Origin: Thiothrix winogradskyi
Lineage (GTDB): Bacteria; Pseudomonadota; Gammaproteobacteria; Thiotrichales; Thiotrichaceae
Assembly: GCF_021650935.1 (NCBI RefSeq)
Contig: NZ_CP091244.1
Location: forward strand, 1,426,001 to 1,490,000
DNA: 64,000 nucleotides
Reading direction: 5' to 3'
The position numbers and the translations under genes are program-made. Of this stretch, positions 55,142 through 64,000 are shown piece after piece (within the stretch, counting starts at the first letter, position 1; every line of letters starts with the position of its first letter). The notes under the pieces were generated by a model that was not told the origin of the DNA, did no database searches, and saw nothing but the letters and a program-made list of their open reading frames with translations.

Positions 55142-55148
<7 letters not shown>

Positions 55149-55996
55149 AAAAACCGGCGTTGGGTCGCGGTCTCGATATACTGCTGAGTTCAGTACGCGG
55201 CGACGGCGAACAGGCGGATGATACCGTTCTGAAAAAACTTCCCGTTGAACGCATTCGCCCCGGTCAGTACCAACCCCGTACCCGCATGGATCCTGACGCT
55301 TTACAAGAGCTGGCGGATTCCATCAAAGCCCAAGGCTTGGTGCAGCCGGTGGTGGTGCGCAAACTCGGCGGCGGTGAATACGAGCTGATTGCCGGTGAAC
55401 GCCGTTGGCGAGCCGCACAGTTAGCGGGTTTGCATGAAATCCCGGCGGTCGTGCGCGAAATCCCCGATCAAGCCGCTGCTGCCATGTCGCTGATTGAAAA
55501 TATCCAGCGCGAAGACCTGAATGCGCTAGAAGAGGCGGGTGCGTTACGGCGTTTGATTGACGACTTTGGTTTGACTCATCAACAAACCGCAGAGGCGATA
55601 GGGCGTTCGCGGGTGGCTGTCACCAATTTGTTGCGCTTACTGGAGTTGCAGCCAGAAACTAAAGCCTTAGTCGATGCCGGACAGCTTGAAATGGGGCACG
55701 CCCGTGCCTTGTTAGCCCTGCAAGGTCAACAGCAAGTCGACGTGGCGCAAAAAGTTGCCGACCGTCAGCTTTCTGTGCGCGAAACCGAGCGCCTCGTTAA
55801 AAGCCTGTTAGACACTGACCAAAAGCCAGCGACTGAGTTTAAGCCCTCACCTGATGTCTTAAAGTTGGAGCAAACCTTGGCGGATACCCTTGGTGCTAAA
55901 GTGGCGATTCGCTACAACCGCACAGGCAAGGGTAAATTGGTTATTGAATACAATAGTTTAGATGAGCTGGATGGAATTCTAGGTCATATTCAGTAA
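55142..55996 (+). CDS. parB: Chromosome partitioning protein ParB (Spo0J)
   Basis: 284 residues. N-terminal GRGLDILLSS, the CTPase/parS box with GQYQPRTRMDPD and GERRWRAAQLAG, an HTH (LTHQQTAEAIGRSRVAVTNLLRLL) and a C-terminal dimerisation region. ParB spreads from parS and loads SMC. I found no exact parS (TGTTTCACGTGAAACA-type) in this window. Confidence 0.97.
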
Positions 55997-56013
55997 ATTT
56001 TATGCTCAAGGTG

Positions 56014-56042
56014 TTGCTGTGAAGCTGGAATCGCTGCATAAT
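56014..56042 (+). promoter_or_regulatory. Promoter of rpsT
   Basis: TTGCTG (56014-56019), 17 bases, CATAAT (56037-56042), GC-rich discriminator ACGCGCC. Gives a leader of about 35 bases before the TTG start. Confidence 0.6.
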
Positions 56043-56083
56043 ACGCGCCTTGTTTTTCGGATTGGTTTTTCGGGAGAATACCC

Positions 56084-56350
56084 TTGCCTAACATAGCTTC
56101 AGCTAAGAAACGTGTTCGCCAGAGCGAAGTAAGCCGTATGCACAACCGTCATATGCGCACACGGTTACGTACACAAATTAAAAATGTCTTGCGTGCTATC
56201 GACGCTGGCGACCGCGAAGCTGCCCTGTCTGCTTACCAAGCGGCTGTGCCGGTGATTGATTCCATTGCCGACAAAGGTATCATTCACAAGAATAAAGCAG
56301 CACGCCATAAAAGCCGTCTGAACGCACATATTAAAGCGCTGCAAGCCTAA
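56084..56350 (+). CDS. rpsT: Ribosomal protein bS20, TTG start
   Basis: 88 residues (MPNIASAKKRVRQSEVSRMH). The first codon is TTG with GGGAG seven bases upstream; the frame has no other suitable start and the product then matches the family N-terminus exactly. E. coli rpsT also starts with UUG, which limits translation and permits autoregulation; conservation here suggests the same. Confidence 0.95.
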   Translation: MPNIASAKKRVRQSEVSRMHNRHMRTRLRTQIKNVLRAIDAGDREAALSAYQAAVPVIDSIADKGIIHKNKAARHKSRLNAHIKALQA

Positions 56351-56378
56351 TCATTACGATTGGTTTGGGGTGTTTTCT

Positions 56379-56406
56379 AAAGCCGGTAATTAAAGACCGG
56401 CTTTTT
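56379..56406 (+). terminator. Rho-independent terminator after rpsT
   Basis: AAAGCCGGT pairs with ACCGGCTTT around AATTAAAG, followed by more T. Confidence 0.88.
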
Positions 56407-56423
56407 GTGTTTGTGTGGTGTTT

Positions 56424-57023
56424 ATGCTGAAAGTTGGTTTAACGGGCGGTATCGGTTGTGGTAAATCCACAGCAGTGCGACGGTTTCGGGAACTGGGTGC
56501 TCCTGTCATCGAAGCTGATCTTGTTGCCCGTGAAGTTGTCGCTGTAGGGCAACCAGCGTTGCAGGAAATTGTTGAGTGTTTTGGTTCACACGCATTGCAA
56601 GCCGATGGTGCGCTTGATCGCGCGTGGTTGCGTCAAACCGTTTTCAGCGACCCAGTACGTTTGCAGCAACTCGAATCCATTCTTCATCCGCGCATTCGCG
56701 CTGAAATCCTTGCCAGAATTGCCGCTTGTACCGACAGCGCTTATGTGATCGTTGACGTACCCCTATTGTTTGAAAAGGGCTATACTCAACTTTTCGAGCG
56801 TATCTTGGTAATTGACTGTTTGCCCGATCAGCAGGTTTTGCGTGTCCGGCAACGTGATGGCAGCGACGGTAGTGTGATTGCGTCTATCATGCAGTCACAG
56901 ATTGGGCGTGAGGCACGTTTGCAGCAAGCTCATGACATTATTAGCAATACTGCGTCAATTACTGATTTTTATGAAAAAATTGATGATTTAAATTTTAAAT
57001 ACATAAAATTGTCGAATGCTTAG
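56424..57023 (+). CDS. coaE: Dephospho-CoA kinase CoaE
   Basis: 199 residues from ATG 56424 (MLKVGLTGGIGCGKST); two GTG codons three to one codons earlier lie before it and are less likely. P-loop GGIGCGKST, EADLVAREV and DVPLLFEKGY are diagnostic. It performs the last step of coenzyme A synthesis. The AT-rich 3' end (codons for NFKYIKLSNA) is compositionally distinct from the rest. Confidence 0.95.
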   Translation: MLKVGLTGGIGCGKSTAVRRFRELGAPVIEADLVAREVVAVGQPALQEIVECFGSHALQADGALDRAWLRQTVFSDPVRLQQLESILHPRIRAEILARIAACTDSAYVIVDVPLLFEKGYTQLFERILVIDCLPDQQVLRVRQRDGSDGSVIASIMQSQIGREARLQQAHDIISNTASITDFYEKIDDLNFKYIKLSNA

Positions 57024-57053
57024 TTGCTTGTTCTATTGGCTTTTTGGTATAAA
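57024..57053 (+). promoter_or_regulatory. Possible promoter of zapD
   Basis: TTGCTT (57024-57029), 18 bases, TATAAA (57048-57053), in the AT-rich gap between coaE and zapD. Only moderate agreement in the -35 element. Confidence 0.35.
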
Positions 57054-57082
57054 GGCAATTCAATAGGGCTTGTAAGTGTTTT

Positions 57083-57904
57083 ATGATGATTTATGCAGAA
57101 CCGCTGAGTAAAGACATTCGCCGAATTTCAGAGCCACACATGATTGGTTATGAGCAGCCGTTAAACGAAAAAATCCGTTTATTTATGCGCTTGGAATTGC
57201 TAATGGGTCGATTCCAATACCATATTTCTACTGATCCTAAACCTGAGGATACGGTAGCGGCACTGCATTTGTTGCTGGATCTGTATAATCTTTCTGCCCG
57301 CCTCGATGTCAAAAGCGAAATCCTGAAAGAAATCGACCGCATGGGGCAATCAGCACGCTTGTTATTGCGGCGTGAAGATGCGGATGCTGCGCGTCTTGAT
57401 GCCGTATTGGAAAAGCTCAATCACCATAGCGATGTGTTGTACCAGCAACGCGGGCAACTGGGGCAACATCTAAAGACTCACACATTTTTCAATAGTTTGC
57501 GCCAACGCTCGACCTTGCCGGGTGGTTTGAATGGTTTTGATATTCCCCTGTTTCATTATTGGCAAGAGCAAGCAATTAATGTGCGGGTCGATGATTTGCG
57601 TGAATGGATTGAGCCTTATGTGACCGCGAATGCTGCTGCCCGTGAGTTGCTGAATATCGTGCGTGATTTCGGTGAGCGTCATGCAGAGGTGGCTAAGGAA
57701 GGTTTCTACCAGTCGATGTTGGAATCGCGTAAGCCGTATCAAATGATGCGGGTGGAACTGCCTGATAGCGTTGACTATTACCCCGAAATCAGCGCGGGCA
57801 AACAGCGTTTCACGCTGCGCTTTGTGAATGCGGATATGCTGGCTGAACGTGGTAAGCAAAATCAAAAAGATGTGAATTTCACCTTGGTACTGTGTTCTTT
57901 CTGA
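57083..57904 (+). CDS. zapD: Cell division protein ZapD
   Basis: 273 residues if the first ATG is used. The family sequence begins with IGYEQPLNEKIRLFMRLELL, so an internal ATG at 57140 (254 residues) is closer to the usual length; neither start has a good ribosome site, and the choice is open. FFNSLRQRSTLPGG, DIPLFHYWQ and the C-terminal beta sheet region fit ZapD. ZapD bundles FtsZ filaments at the division ring. Position after coaE is typical; yacG, often next, is absent. Confidence 0.92.
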   Translation: MMIYAEPLSKDIRRISEPHMIGYEQPLNEKIRLFMRLELLMGRFQYHISTDPKPEDTVAALHLLLDLYNLSARLDVKSEILKEIDRMGQSARLLLRREDADAARLDAVLEKLNHHSDVLYQQRGQLGQHLKTHTFFNSLRQRSTLPGGLNGFDIPLFHYWQEQAINVRVDDLREWIEPYVTANAAARELLNIVRDFGERHAEVAKEGFYQSMLESRKPYQMMRVELPDSVDYYPEISAGKQRFTLRFVNADMLAERGKQNQKDVNFTLVLCSF

Positions 57905-57932
57905 TCACAGTGCCTGGACAATGCATGACAGC

Positions 57933-57958
57933 AAGCGGGCTTTTTAGCCCGCTTTGCG
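57933..57958 (+). terminator. Rho-independent terminator after zapD
   Basis: AAGCGGGCT and AGCCCGCTT form a nine-pair stem around TTTT, followed by TGCGTTT. It lies between convergent genes and can also serve the minus-strand gene. Confidence 0.8.
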
Positions 57959-57975
57959 TTTGTGGAACGAATAGT

Positions 57976-58527
57976 TTAGCGCGGTAAGGTATCCCAAATA
58001 GCTTGGGGTGCGGGCGCGGTAACGGCTTCAACCATTAAGGTATCTTGGTGCAATACCGAGCCATCGTCATTGAGGACACTGACTTTCCAAACGCCGGGCA
58101 GGTTGGGGGCAATCATTTTGTTAGAGTGTACTCGCCAGCGTTGCCCGCCTACCGGAAATTGTAAACCGAGCTGGAATGCCCCGTCTTTTTCCCAGCGGTG
58201 GGTGATAACGCGCCCTTGCAGGTTAAGCAACTCGGTGAAGTAATAGATATTTTGCCCGGCGGTGACACGGTTTAACTGGTCATTGGGTTCGCGGGCAGTG
58301 AGACCTGTGGTAAATGCAGCACGGGTTACTTGTGGCGCAAGGTTAGCTGTCGGTGGTGGTGCGTTAGTTGGTGATGTTGTGCTGGCGGGTTCTGGTGTTG
58401 CGGATGCTGCTGTGCTTGGCTTGGGGTAGGCGATAATGTTTTCCTCCGCCCAGCTCACTGGCGTGATGGTCGCTAAGATACCCATGAGTATTAAGCAGGT
58501 TGCTGTTTTCTGATACATGTTCAACAT
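57976..58527 (-). CDS. Secreted DUF2914-domain protein
   Basis: 183 residues. Signal peptide ends near SWA-E28; a proline/threonine/alanine linker (about 35-65) leads to a domain with RAAFTTGLTAREPNDQL, YYFTELLNLQGRVITHRWE and VGGQRWRVHSNKMI...PGVWKVSVL, the DUF2914 pattern. Function unknown; probably periplasmic. An alternative ATG lies three codons downstream (58518). Confidence 0.82.
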   Translation of the reverse strand: MLNMYQKTATCLILMGILATITPVSWAEENIIAYPKPSTAASATPEPASTTSPTNAPPPTANLAPQVTRAAFTTGLTAREPNDQLNRVTAGQNIYYFTELLNLQGRVITHRWEKDGAFQLGLQFPVGGQRWRVHSNKMIAPNLPGVWKVSVLNDDGSVLHQDTLMVEAVTAPAPQAIWDTLPR

Positions 58528-58688
58528 TATTTTGCGCTCTCATTACTTGATGATTAGAATCTAATAATATTCTTTATATAGTTTACGGTATTTGTAAGCT
58601 GTTCTTCAAAGAATACCTTGTCTAGGCTTGCCCCTGAGGGCGACTTAGGCTTTACTATCTTTATTTACCCGCATGAGCAGGATTGTGT

Positions 58689-58937
58689 ATGCCGAGAAAA
58701 CAGGCGGATGTCAGCGATGCCCCAGCCAATTTTGAAACCGCGATGCTGGCGTTAGAAACGCTGGTACAGCGCATGGAAAGTGGCGAGTTGTCCTTGGAAG
58801 ATTCCCTCAAGGAATTTGAACGCGGTGTGCTGTTAACCCGACAGTGCCAAGAGGCGCTTAAAGCCGCCGAGCAACGGGTCAAATTGCTGAGTGCGGATGG
58901 TCAGGAAAGTGATTTTCCACAGCAAGGGGATGCCTGA
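58689..58937 (+). CDS. xseB: Exodeoxyribonuclease VII small subunit
   Basis: 82 residues from ATG 58689 (MPRKQADVSDAPANFETAML), with CAGGA upstream; TTG two codons earlier was rejected. LETLVQRMESGELSLEDSLKEFERG is the family signature. Its TGA overlaps the ispA ATG (TGATG). The large subunit xseA is not in the window. Confidence 0.94.
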   Translation: MPRKQADVSDAPANFETAMLALETLVQRMESGELSLEDSLKEFERGVLLTRQCQEALKAAEQRVKLLSADGQESDFPQQGDA

Positions 58938-59830
58938 TGCTGAATGTGCGTAATCGTCTGCAAGCTTGGCAGGAGCGTATTGAGTCGGTGTTGGAGGATA
59001 CCTTGCCACCAGCGACTACTCACCCGGCGGTATTACATGAAGCCTTGCGCTATTCGGTGCTGAATGGCGGGAAGCGGATGCGCCCGCTGTTGGTGTATGC
59101 CACAGGGGAAGCCTTGGGGATTGCACCGGAGCATTTGGATATTCCGGCGGCAGCGGTGGAGCTGATCCACGTGTATTCGCTGGTGCATGACGATTTACCG
59201 GCAATGGATAACGATGATTTACGCCGTGGTAAACCAACCTGCCACAAGGCTTTCGATGAGCCAACGGCGATTTTGGTCGGGGATGCTTTGCAAGCTTTGG
59301 CATTTCAGGTATTGGCGGCACACCCCCGGATGACCGCTTCCCCCGCGCAACGTTTGCGGATGATTGAGTTATTGGGGCAGGCGGCGGGTTCACGCGGTAT
59401 GGTCGGCGGGCAGGCATTGGATCTGGCAGCCGTCGGGAAAACCCTGACCGAGATAGAGTTGGAAAACATGCACATTCACAAAACGGGTGCATTGATCCGT
59501 GCCAGTGTGCTGTTGGCGGCGTATAGTGTGGAAGCACTGGATGCCCAGCGTTTGCAACGACTTGATCATTTCGCGAAGTGCATTGGTTTGGCGTTCCAGG
59601 TGCAAGACGATATTCTCGATGTGGAAAGCGATACCCAGACTTTGGGTAAAACCCGTGGCGCTGATGAGGCTGCGGGTAAGCCGACGTATCCTTCCATCAT
59701 TGGCTTGTCCGCCTCTAAAACGAAATTACAGGATTTGTATGATGAAGCGTTGGATGCTTTGGTATCCTTCGGTGAATCTGCCCATTTGTTGCGTGAAATT
59801 GCTGAGTTCACAGTAAAACGCATACGATAA
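58937..59830 (+). CDS. ispA: Farnesyl diphosphate synthase IspA
   Basis: 297 residues. First aspartate-rich motif DDLPAMDND, second DDILD; GGKRMRPLLVY and KTGALIRASV also fit. It condenses IPP with DMAPP/GPP to farnesyl diphosphate, feeding undecaprenyl and quinone synthesis. Forms xseB-ispA-dxs, a common gammaproteobacterial unit. Confidence 0.96.
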   Translation: MLNVRNRLQAWQERIESVLEDTLPPATTHPAVLHEALRYSVLNGGKRMRPLLVYATGEALGIAPEHLDIPAAAVELIHVYSLVHDDLPAMDNDDLRRGKPTCHKAFDEPTAILVGDALQALAFQVLAAHPRMTASPAQRLRMIELLGQAAGSRGMVGGQALDLAAVGKTLTEIELENMHIHKTGALIRASVLLAAYSVEALDAQRLQRLDHFAKCIGLAFQVQDDILDVESDTQTLGKTRGADEAAGKPTYPSIIGLSASKTKLQDLYDEALDALVSFGESAHLLREIAEFTVKRIR

Positions 59831-59899
59831 ATACTAATAGCAAGATCAGAACCCACCACAGTACCATCTTTACGGTTTGACGATTAGGGGTTAGCCAAC

Positions 59900-61789
59900 G
59901 TGCTTAATACGATTCATTCGCCTGACGAGTTGCGTCATTTGGAACTTGAGCAACTGCCAACAGTATGCGCTCAAGTGCGCGAGTTTTTGCTGAATTCGGT
60001 GTCGACTGGAGGAGGTCATTTTTCCTCCAATTTGGGCACGGTCGAATTGACGGTTGCCTTACATTACGCTTTTGACACGCCAAAGGACAAGCTGGTGTGG
60101 GATGTGGGGCATCAGGCATACCCACATAAAATCCTTACCGGGCGGCGCGAGCAAATGAGCAGCATTCGCCAAAAAGATGGGTTGGCAGGTTTCCCGAAGC
60201 GCTGCGAAAGTGAATACGATACGTTTGGTGTAGGGCATTCCAGCACTTCGATCAGCGCTGCCTTAGGCATGGCGTTAGCCGCACAACATAAGGGTGAGGA
60301 TTACCATTCGGTCGCGATTATCGGCGACGGTGCGCTGACGGCGGGGATGGCGTATGAGGCGATGAATCATGCAGGCGATTTAGATGCTAACCTAATCGTG
60401 ATCCTCAATGACAATGAAATGTCGATTTCACCCAACGTTGGCGCTTTGCGTAAATACCTGACCCGTTTGTTGACGGGACGGATGTATTCCACCATGCGTG
60501 AAAGTGGTAAGAAAGCCTTGTCGCACAGCAAGTCGCTGTCAAAATTGGCGAAGCTGACCGAGGAGCACATGAAAGGCATGGTATTGCCGGGTACACTGTT
60601 TGAGGAGATGGGCTTTAAATATTACGGCCCGATTGACGGGCATGATGTGGAAGAGCTGGTGCGGGTGCTGCAAAACATCAAAAGCATTAAGGGTCCGCGC
60701 TTATTGCATGTGCTGACACAAAAAGGCAAAGGTTACGAGTTAGCCGAGGAAGACCCGTGCACCTATCATGGCGTGGTTCCCTTCAATCTGAAAACGGGAT
60801 TGGTTGCCAGCTCAAAAAAATCTACCCCCACGTATACGCAAGTGTTTGGGCAATGGTTGTGTGATATGGCTGAACAGGATGCGCGTTTGGTGGGAATTAC
60901 CCCGGCGATGCGTGAGGGTTCGGGTTTGGTGGCATTTTCAGAACGTTTCCCTGAGCGTTATTTCGATGTTGGCATTGCAGAGCAACACGCGGTTACGTTA
61001 GCGGCGGGCTTGGCGTGTGAAGGCTTGAAACCAGTGGTGGCGATTTATTCGACCTTTTTGCAACGCGCGTATGATCAATTGATTCACGATGTGGCGATTC
61101 AGAATTTGCCGGTGGTGTTTGCGATTGATCGCGCTGGCTTGGTGGGGGCGGATGGTCCTACTCATTCGGGGAATTACGATTTGTCGTTTTTGCGTTGCAT
61201 CCCGAATATGGTGGTGATGGCTCCTGCCGATGAAAACGAATGCCGTCAGATGTTGTACACCGCTTTTCAGATGGATTGCCCCACCGCAGTACGCTACCCA
61301 CGTGGTAAAGGGATTGGGATTGAACCCCAAACAGAGATGCAAGCGCTGCCATTAGGCAAGGCTGTCAAGTTGCGTACCGGTCACGCTATTGCCGTTGTGC
61401 TGTTTGGTTCACTCCTGCCTGAGGCACAGGCTGCCGCAGCCGAACTGAATGCCACGCTGGTTAATATGCGCTTTGTTAAGCCGCTGGATAAAGCGATGTT
61501 GCGGGAGTTGGCGCAATCCCATGAACTGTTGGTGACATTGGAAGACAATGCGGTGATGGGTGGGGCAGGGAGCGCGGTAAACGAATATTTGCATGAAGCA
61601 GGCTTGACGGTGGAGGTGTTGAATCTGGGTTTGCCGGATAACTACATCGAGCACGCGCAACGTGAGGAACAATTGGCGAGTTGTGGTTTAGATGCGCCGG
61701 GTATTGTGCAACGGGTCAACGCCGGTTATGGCGGACGGATTCGCAATGGCGTAATGTTGTATCCTGTGCCACAATACAGTACTCATTAA
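59900..61789 (+). CDS. dxs: 1-deoxy-D-xylulose-5-phosphate synthase
   Basis: 629 residues, GTG start ([19 protein letters not shown]). Thiamine diphosphate site [18 protein letters not shown]...[30 protein letters not shown], and the transketolase-like [17 protein letters not shown]. First committed enzyme of the MEP isoprenoid pathway, producing substrate chain for ispA. Confidence 0.97.
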   Translation: MLNTIHSPDELRHLELEQLPTVCAQVREFLLNSVSTGGGHFSSNLGTVELTVALHYAFDTPKDKLVWDVGHQAYPHKILTGRREQMSSIRQKDGLAGFPKRCESEYDTFGVGHSSTSISAALGMALAAQHKGEDYHSVAIIGDGALTAGMAYEAMNHAGDLDANLIVILNDNEMSISPNVGALRKYLTRLLTGRMYSTMRESGKKALSHSKSLSKLAKLTEEHMKGMVLPGTLFEEMGFKYYGPIDGHDVEELVRVLQNIKSIKGPRLLHVLTQKGKGYELAEEDPCTYHGVVPFNLKTGLVASSKKSTPTYTQVFGQWLCDMAEQDARLVGITPAMREGSGLVAFSERFPERYFDVGIAEQHAVTLAAGLACEGLKPVVAIYSTFLQRAYDQLIHDVAIQNLPVVFAIDRAGLVGADGPTHSGNYDLSFLRCIPNMVVMAPADENECRQMLYTAFQMDCPTAVRYPRGKGIGIEPQTEMQALPLGKAVKLRTGHAIAVVLFGSLLPEAQAAAAELNATLVNMRFVKPLDKAMLRELAQSHELLVTLEDNAVMGGAGSAVNEYLHEAGLTVEVLNLGLPDNYIEHAQREEQLASCGLDAPGIVQRVNAGYGGRIRNGVMLYPVPQYSTH

Positions 61790-61864
61790 TGTGTCAGAAA
61801 TCGACTATAATCCCCTAAAAAGTTTGGTTTCGTCTGTATTTCCCAATTCCTGAGGAGTTGTTTC

Positions 61865-62488
61865 ATGAAGTTTATTGTTGGCTTTTTCAGCCTCGAATGG
61901 ATGCGTATTTTCGATTTTATTGCGCCATTGGCTATCCGCCTGTTCCTTGCCCCGATGCTTTGGGTAGCTGGCGTTAAGCATTTGGGGCTGTTCTCCAGTT
62001 CTGATTTTGTGATTTATAACCCGTTAACTTGGGTCAATACGGAAGCTTTCCAGCAAAGTGCAGCGGCAATGAGCAATACCGTCCTGTCTGGGATGGGGGC
62101 TGAATCTGTGCTGATTTTGATTGGTACGATTGAAATTGTTGCCGCCATTTTCCTAGTGTTGGGGTTTGCGGTGCGTTGGGTGGTGTTGGCGTTGATGTTC
62201 GTCGTCGTGGTGCTGGGTTTGATGTCGATGGGCGAAGCAGGGTTCCTCACTACCATGCAGCAATTGGTCATGAGCCACGGCTACACCGATATGGCAAATA
62301 ATATGACAGAAGTGTATTTGGTGTATTTCGTGCTGCTGTTGGCGCTGTTCTTCATGGGGGCGGGGCGCTGGTTCAGCTTGGACTGGTATATCTACCGCAA
62401 TTTCATGAAACGTATTGATAGCAAAACGGCTCACCATGATCCGTTTGAGATTGATGCGACTGACGAACCCGGCATCAGTAAGTCGTAA
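61865..62488 (+). CDS. DoxX-family membrane protein
   Basis: 207 residues with four hydrophobic segments (about 18-42, 80-105, 108-125, 150-170). APLAIRLFLAPMLWVAGVKHL and the end motif GAGRWFSLDWYIYRNFMKRI are typical of DoxX proteins. The name comes from an archaeal thiosulfate:quinone oxidoreductase subunit, but most bacterial members have no known function. GAGGAGTTG ribosome site. A TATAAT lies at 61806-61811 without a good -35. Confidence 0.82.
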   Translation: MKFIVGFFSLEWMRIFDFIAPLAIRLFLAPMLWVAGVKHLGLFSSSDFVIYNPLTWVNTEAFQQSAAAMSNTVLSGMGAESVLILIGTIEIVAAIFLVLGFAVRWVVLALMFVVVVLGLMSMGEAGFLTTMQQLVMSHGYTDMANNMTEVYLVYFVLLLALFFMGAGRWFSLDWYIYRNFMKRIDSKTAHHDPFEIDATDEPGISKS

Positions 62489-62511
62489 TACGGCTATATT
62501 ATTGTCGAGCA

Positions 62512-62538
62512 AAGAAGGCTGCCATTGGCAGCCTTCTT
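62512..62538. terminator. Bidirectional terminator
   Basis: AAGAAGGCTGCC and GGCAGCCTTCTT form a twelve-pair stem around ATT, flanked by A-rich and T-rich sequence, between the convergent DoxX gene and small membrane gene. Confidence 0.82.
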
Positions 62539-62547
62539 GCTTATGGT

Positions 62548-62805
62548 TTAACGGATTTCACCGCGTTCACGCATGGCTTTGACTTTTTCATCGTTGCGTT
62601 TCATGAGTTGTAATGTTAGATAAATTTTGGCGGGAACCGATAAAAATAAGCCCCCCGCAATCAAGCCCGCTACCAGCGCAATGCCTTGCACACCATACCC
62701 CGTTACAATATCGGTGAAAATAACCAGCCCAACCCCAACGGCAGCAACGCCTAAGCCCACAATAATGAGGGTGTACATGAGGCGGCTGAGCGATGTTTCA
62801 TTCAT
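62548..62805 (-). CDS. Small two-helix membrane protein of unknown function
   Basis: 85 residues. Two hydrophobic segments (about 11-31 and 39-62) and a charged C-terminus (MKRNDEKVKAMRERGEIR), suggesting a membrane protein with a cytoplasmic tail. GGTAAG-type ribosome site before the ATG. No recognised family. It is probably single-gene. Confidence 0.7.
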   Translation of the reverse strand: MNETSLSRLMYTLIIVGLGVAAVGVGLVIFTDIVTGYGVQGIALVAGLIAGGLFLSVPAKIYLTLQLMKRNDEKVKAMRERGEIR

Positions 62806-62927
62806 GGTGGCTTACCTTGCAGGTGTTCAATGGAATGGCTTCATTATCCGCCTCCCTGAAATTCGGGGTAATTGATGCTTATCAATCTTGTGCCAGTTAA
62901 CCTGTAATCTGATTAGAAAGCACGCAA

Positions 62928-63989
62928 TTACTTGGCAAGTAAACGATCAATAATTTCCATAACTGCAACGCTGTCTGACAAAGGCATGATGGCACTTTCG
63001 AGCTTACCACCTTGCACACACTGGCGAACTTCTTCCGCTTGGTAGTGATAAGCATTGCCTGAATAAAGCACATTCACTTTTTTGCCTGCTCCTGCCTTTA
63101 AAAGTGGCAATAAGTATTGATGGAGTAGGTGTAATACTCCCGATTCTCGGATATGGTCTTTTTTACTTGGCGCTTGTGCAGGGCTACGCGATATGGCCTG
63201 TGAGGTAAAAATCCTCAAGCGGGAAGGACGATAAATCGGGGTATCCAACTCAATTCGGGCTTTGCTGCCCGAAACACTCAAATTATTAGCCAAATCAGCA
63301 ATCAGGCTTATAGTGAACTGTGCAGTGATTTTATCTTGCCAGCCTAGGGTAATGGCTGCCTGCTCATCTACCCCTCCCTCTGCACGGATGAGTACGCCAT
63401 TTACGTAATCTGGTTTGCCCAACAGATACACAGCCAAAGAAATGGGGTAAACACCACGATCCAGTACTGCGCCGCCCCCCATGGCCTTGTTAAATAAATG
63501 ATTGGATTCTGATGGTACTTCCTGTATGCCAAAACTGCCATTTAGCATACGTATTTCACCCAAATCGCCAGCGTCCACCCTGTTTTTGAGCTGTTGAACA
63601 GCAGGGTTAAAGCGTGTCCACATCGCTTCCATACAAAAAACACCGTTTGCCTGCGCCGCTGCGCGGATCTCTGCCGCTTCGGCTGCATTCATGGCAAAGG
63701 GTTTTTCAACAAGTACGGCTTTTGCAGCGGCAATACACATAAGTGCTTGCAACTTATGTACGTTAGGGGGGGTGGCGATGTAAATCGCATCGACGTTTTC
63801 GAGGCAGGCAATTTCCGCGTAACTGCCACAGGTGGCATCTACCTTTAAGCCTGCTGCAAACGCTTTAGCTTTCTCTTGAGACCGAGAAGCAACTGCTACG
63901 ATCTCATGATCATCCAATGCCTTAAGACCCAAAGCAAACTTGCCTGCAACAAAACCTGTGCCAAAAATTCCCCAACGAAACTTGCCCAC
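62928..63989 (-). CDS. Gfo/Idh/MocA-family NAD(P)-dependent oxidoreductase
   Basis: 353 residues from GTG at 63989; an in-frame TGA three codons upstream makes this the only long start. Rossmann motif GIFGTGFVAGKFA, IATPPNVH, the catalytic-lysine motif VEKPFAMN, and MEAMWTRFNP with GGGAVLDRGVYPISLA resemble the trans-dihydrodiol dehydrogenase/ sugar oxidoreductase branch. The substrate is unknown; the stop ends a frame whose upstream neighbour lies outside the window. Confidence 0.88.
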   Translation of the reverse strand: MGKFRWGIFGTGFVAGKFALGLKALDDHEIVAVASRSQEKAKAFAAGLKVDATCGSYAEIACLENVDAIYIATPPNVHKLQALMCIAAAKAVLVEKPFAMNAAEAAEIRAAAQANGVFCMEAMWTRFNPAVQQLKNRVDAGDLGEIRMLNGSFGIQEVPSESNHLFNKAMGGGAVLDRGVYPISLAVYLLGKPDYVNGVLIRAEGGVDEQAAITLGWQDKITAQFTISLIADLANNLSVSGSKARIELDTPIYRPSRLRIFTSQAISRSPAQAPSKKDHIRESGVLHLLHQYLLPLLKAGAGKKVNVLYSGNAYHYQAEEVRQCVQGGKLESAIMPLSDSVAVMEIIDRLLAK

Positions 63990-64000
63990 TTGTTTTCATC

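Noticed and set aside
61783..61811. Promoter of the DoxX gene
   Set aside because: TATAAT is perfect but no acceptable -35 element lies 16-18 bases upstream, so it was not listed as a promoter.

Overview
The window is a 64 kb piece of a gammaproteobacterial chromosome. It has no mobile elements, CRISPR arrays or rRNA. Placement rests on the tRNA-Tyr-Gly-Thr/tuf/tRNA-Trp/secE arrangement, two tuf genes, the E. coli-like order of the ribosomal operons, TamA/TamB, ZapD, ElyC and a UUG-started rpsT. The merged rpoBC-str-S10-spc-alpha block and general gene content recall Thiothrix-type sulfur bacteria, but that narrower placement is inference.

Layout. 0-2 kb: the end of znuC, znuB (zinc uptake), coaD and a YfhL-type ferredoxin. 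2-7.8 kb, minus strand: a compact five-gene run encoding secreted proteins. These are a stand-alone copper-amine-oxidase N-domain-like protein, two copper-amine-oxidase catalytic-domain-like proteins (one lacks most catalytic residues, the other carries two tandem C-terminal beta modules), a YtkA-like lipoprotein and a MauG/cytochrome c peroxidase-type di-heme protein. It is the accessory-looking part of the window and the best candidate for an undescribed system. 7.9-17.4 kb: a META-domain lipoprotein (minus), then hutZ-like, elyC, trmO, dacB, tamA and tamB (plus), a cell-envelope run. 17.4-18.7 kb: UDP-glucose dehydrogenase (minus).

18.9-50.5 kb: the information-processing block, all on the plus strand: tRNA-Tyr, tRNA-Gly, tRNA-Thr, tuf, tRNA-Trp, secE, nusG, rplKAJL, rpoBC, rpsL, rpsG, fusA, tuf, rpsJ, the S10 operon, the spc operon with secY and rpmJ, and the alpha operon. 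Regulatory structure is visible at several joints: a consensus promoter before tRNA-Tyr, a terminator hairpin after rplA, an L10-type leader before rplJ, an attenuator hairpin before rpoB, promoter-plus-hairpin units before rpsL and before rplC, a promoter before rpsM, and a strong terminator after rplQ.

50.5-64 kb: a small unknown membrane protein, bioB, mnmG, rsmG, parA, parB, rpsT, coaE, zapD, a DUF2914 protein (minus), xseB-ispA-dxs (isoprenoid supply), a DoxX-family membrane protein, a small two-helix membrane protein (minus) and a Gfo/Idh/MocA oxidoreductase (minus) at the right edge. Every stretch longer than 300 bases contains a gene.
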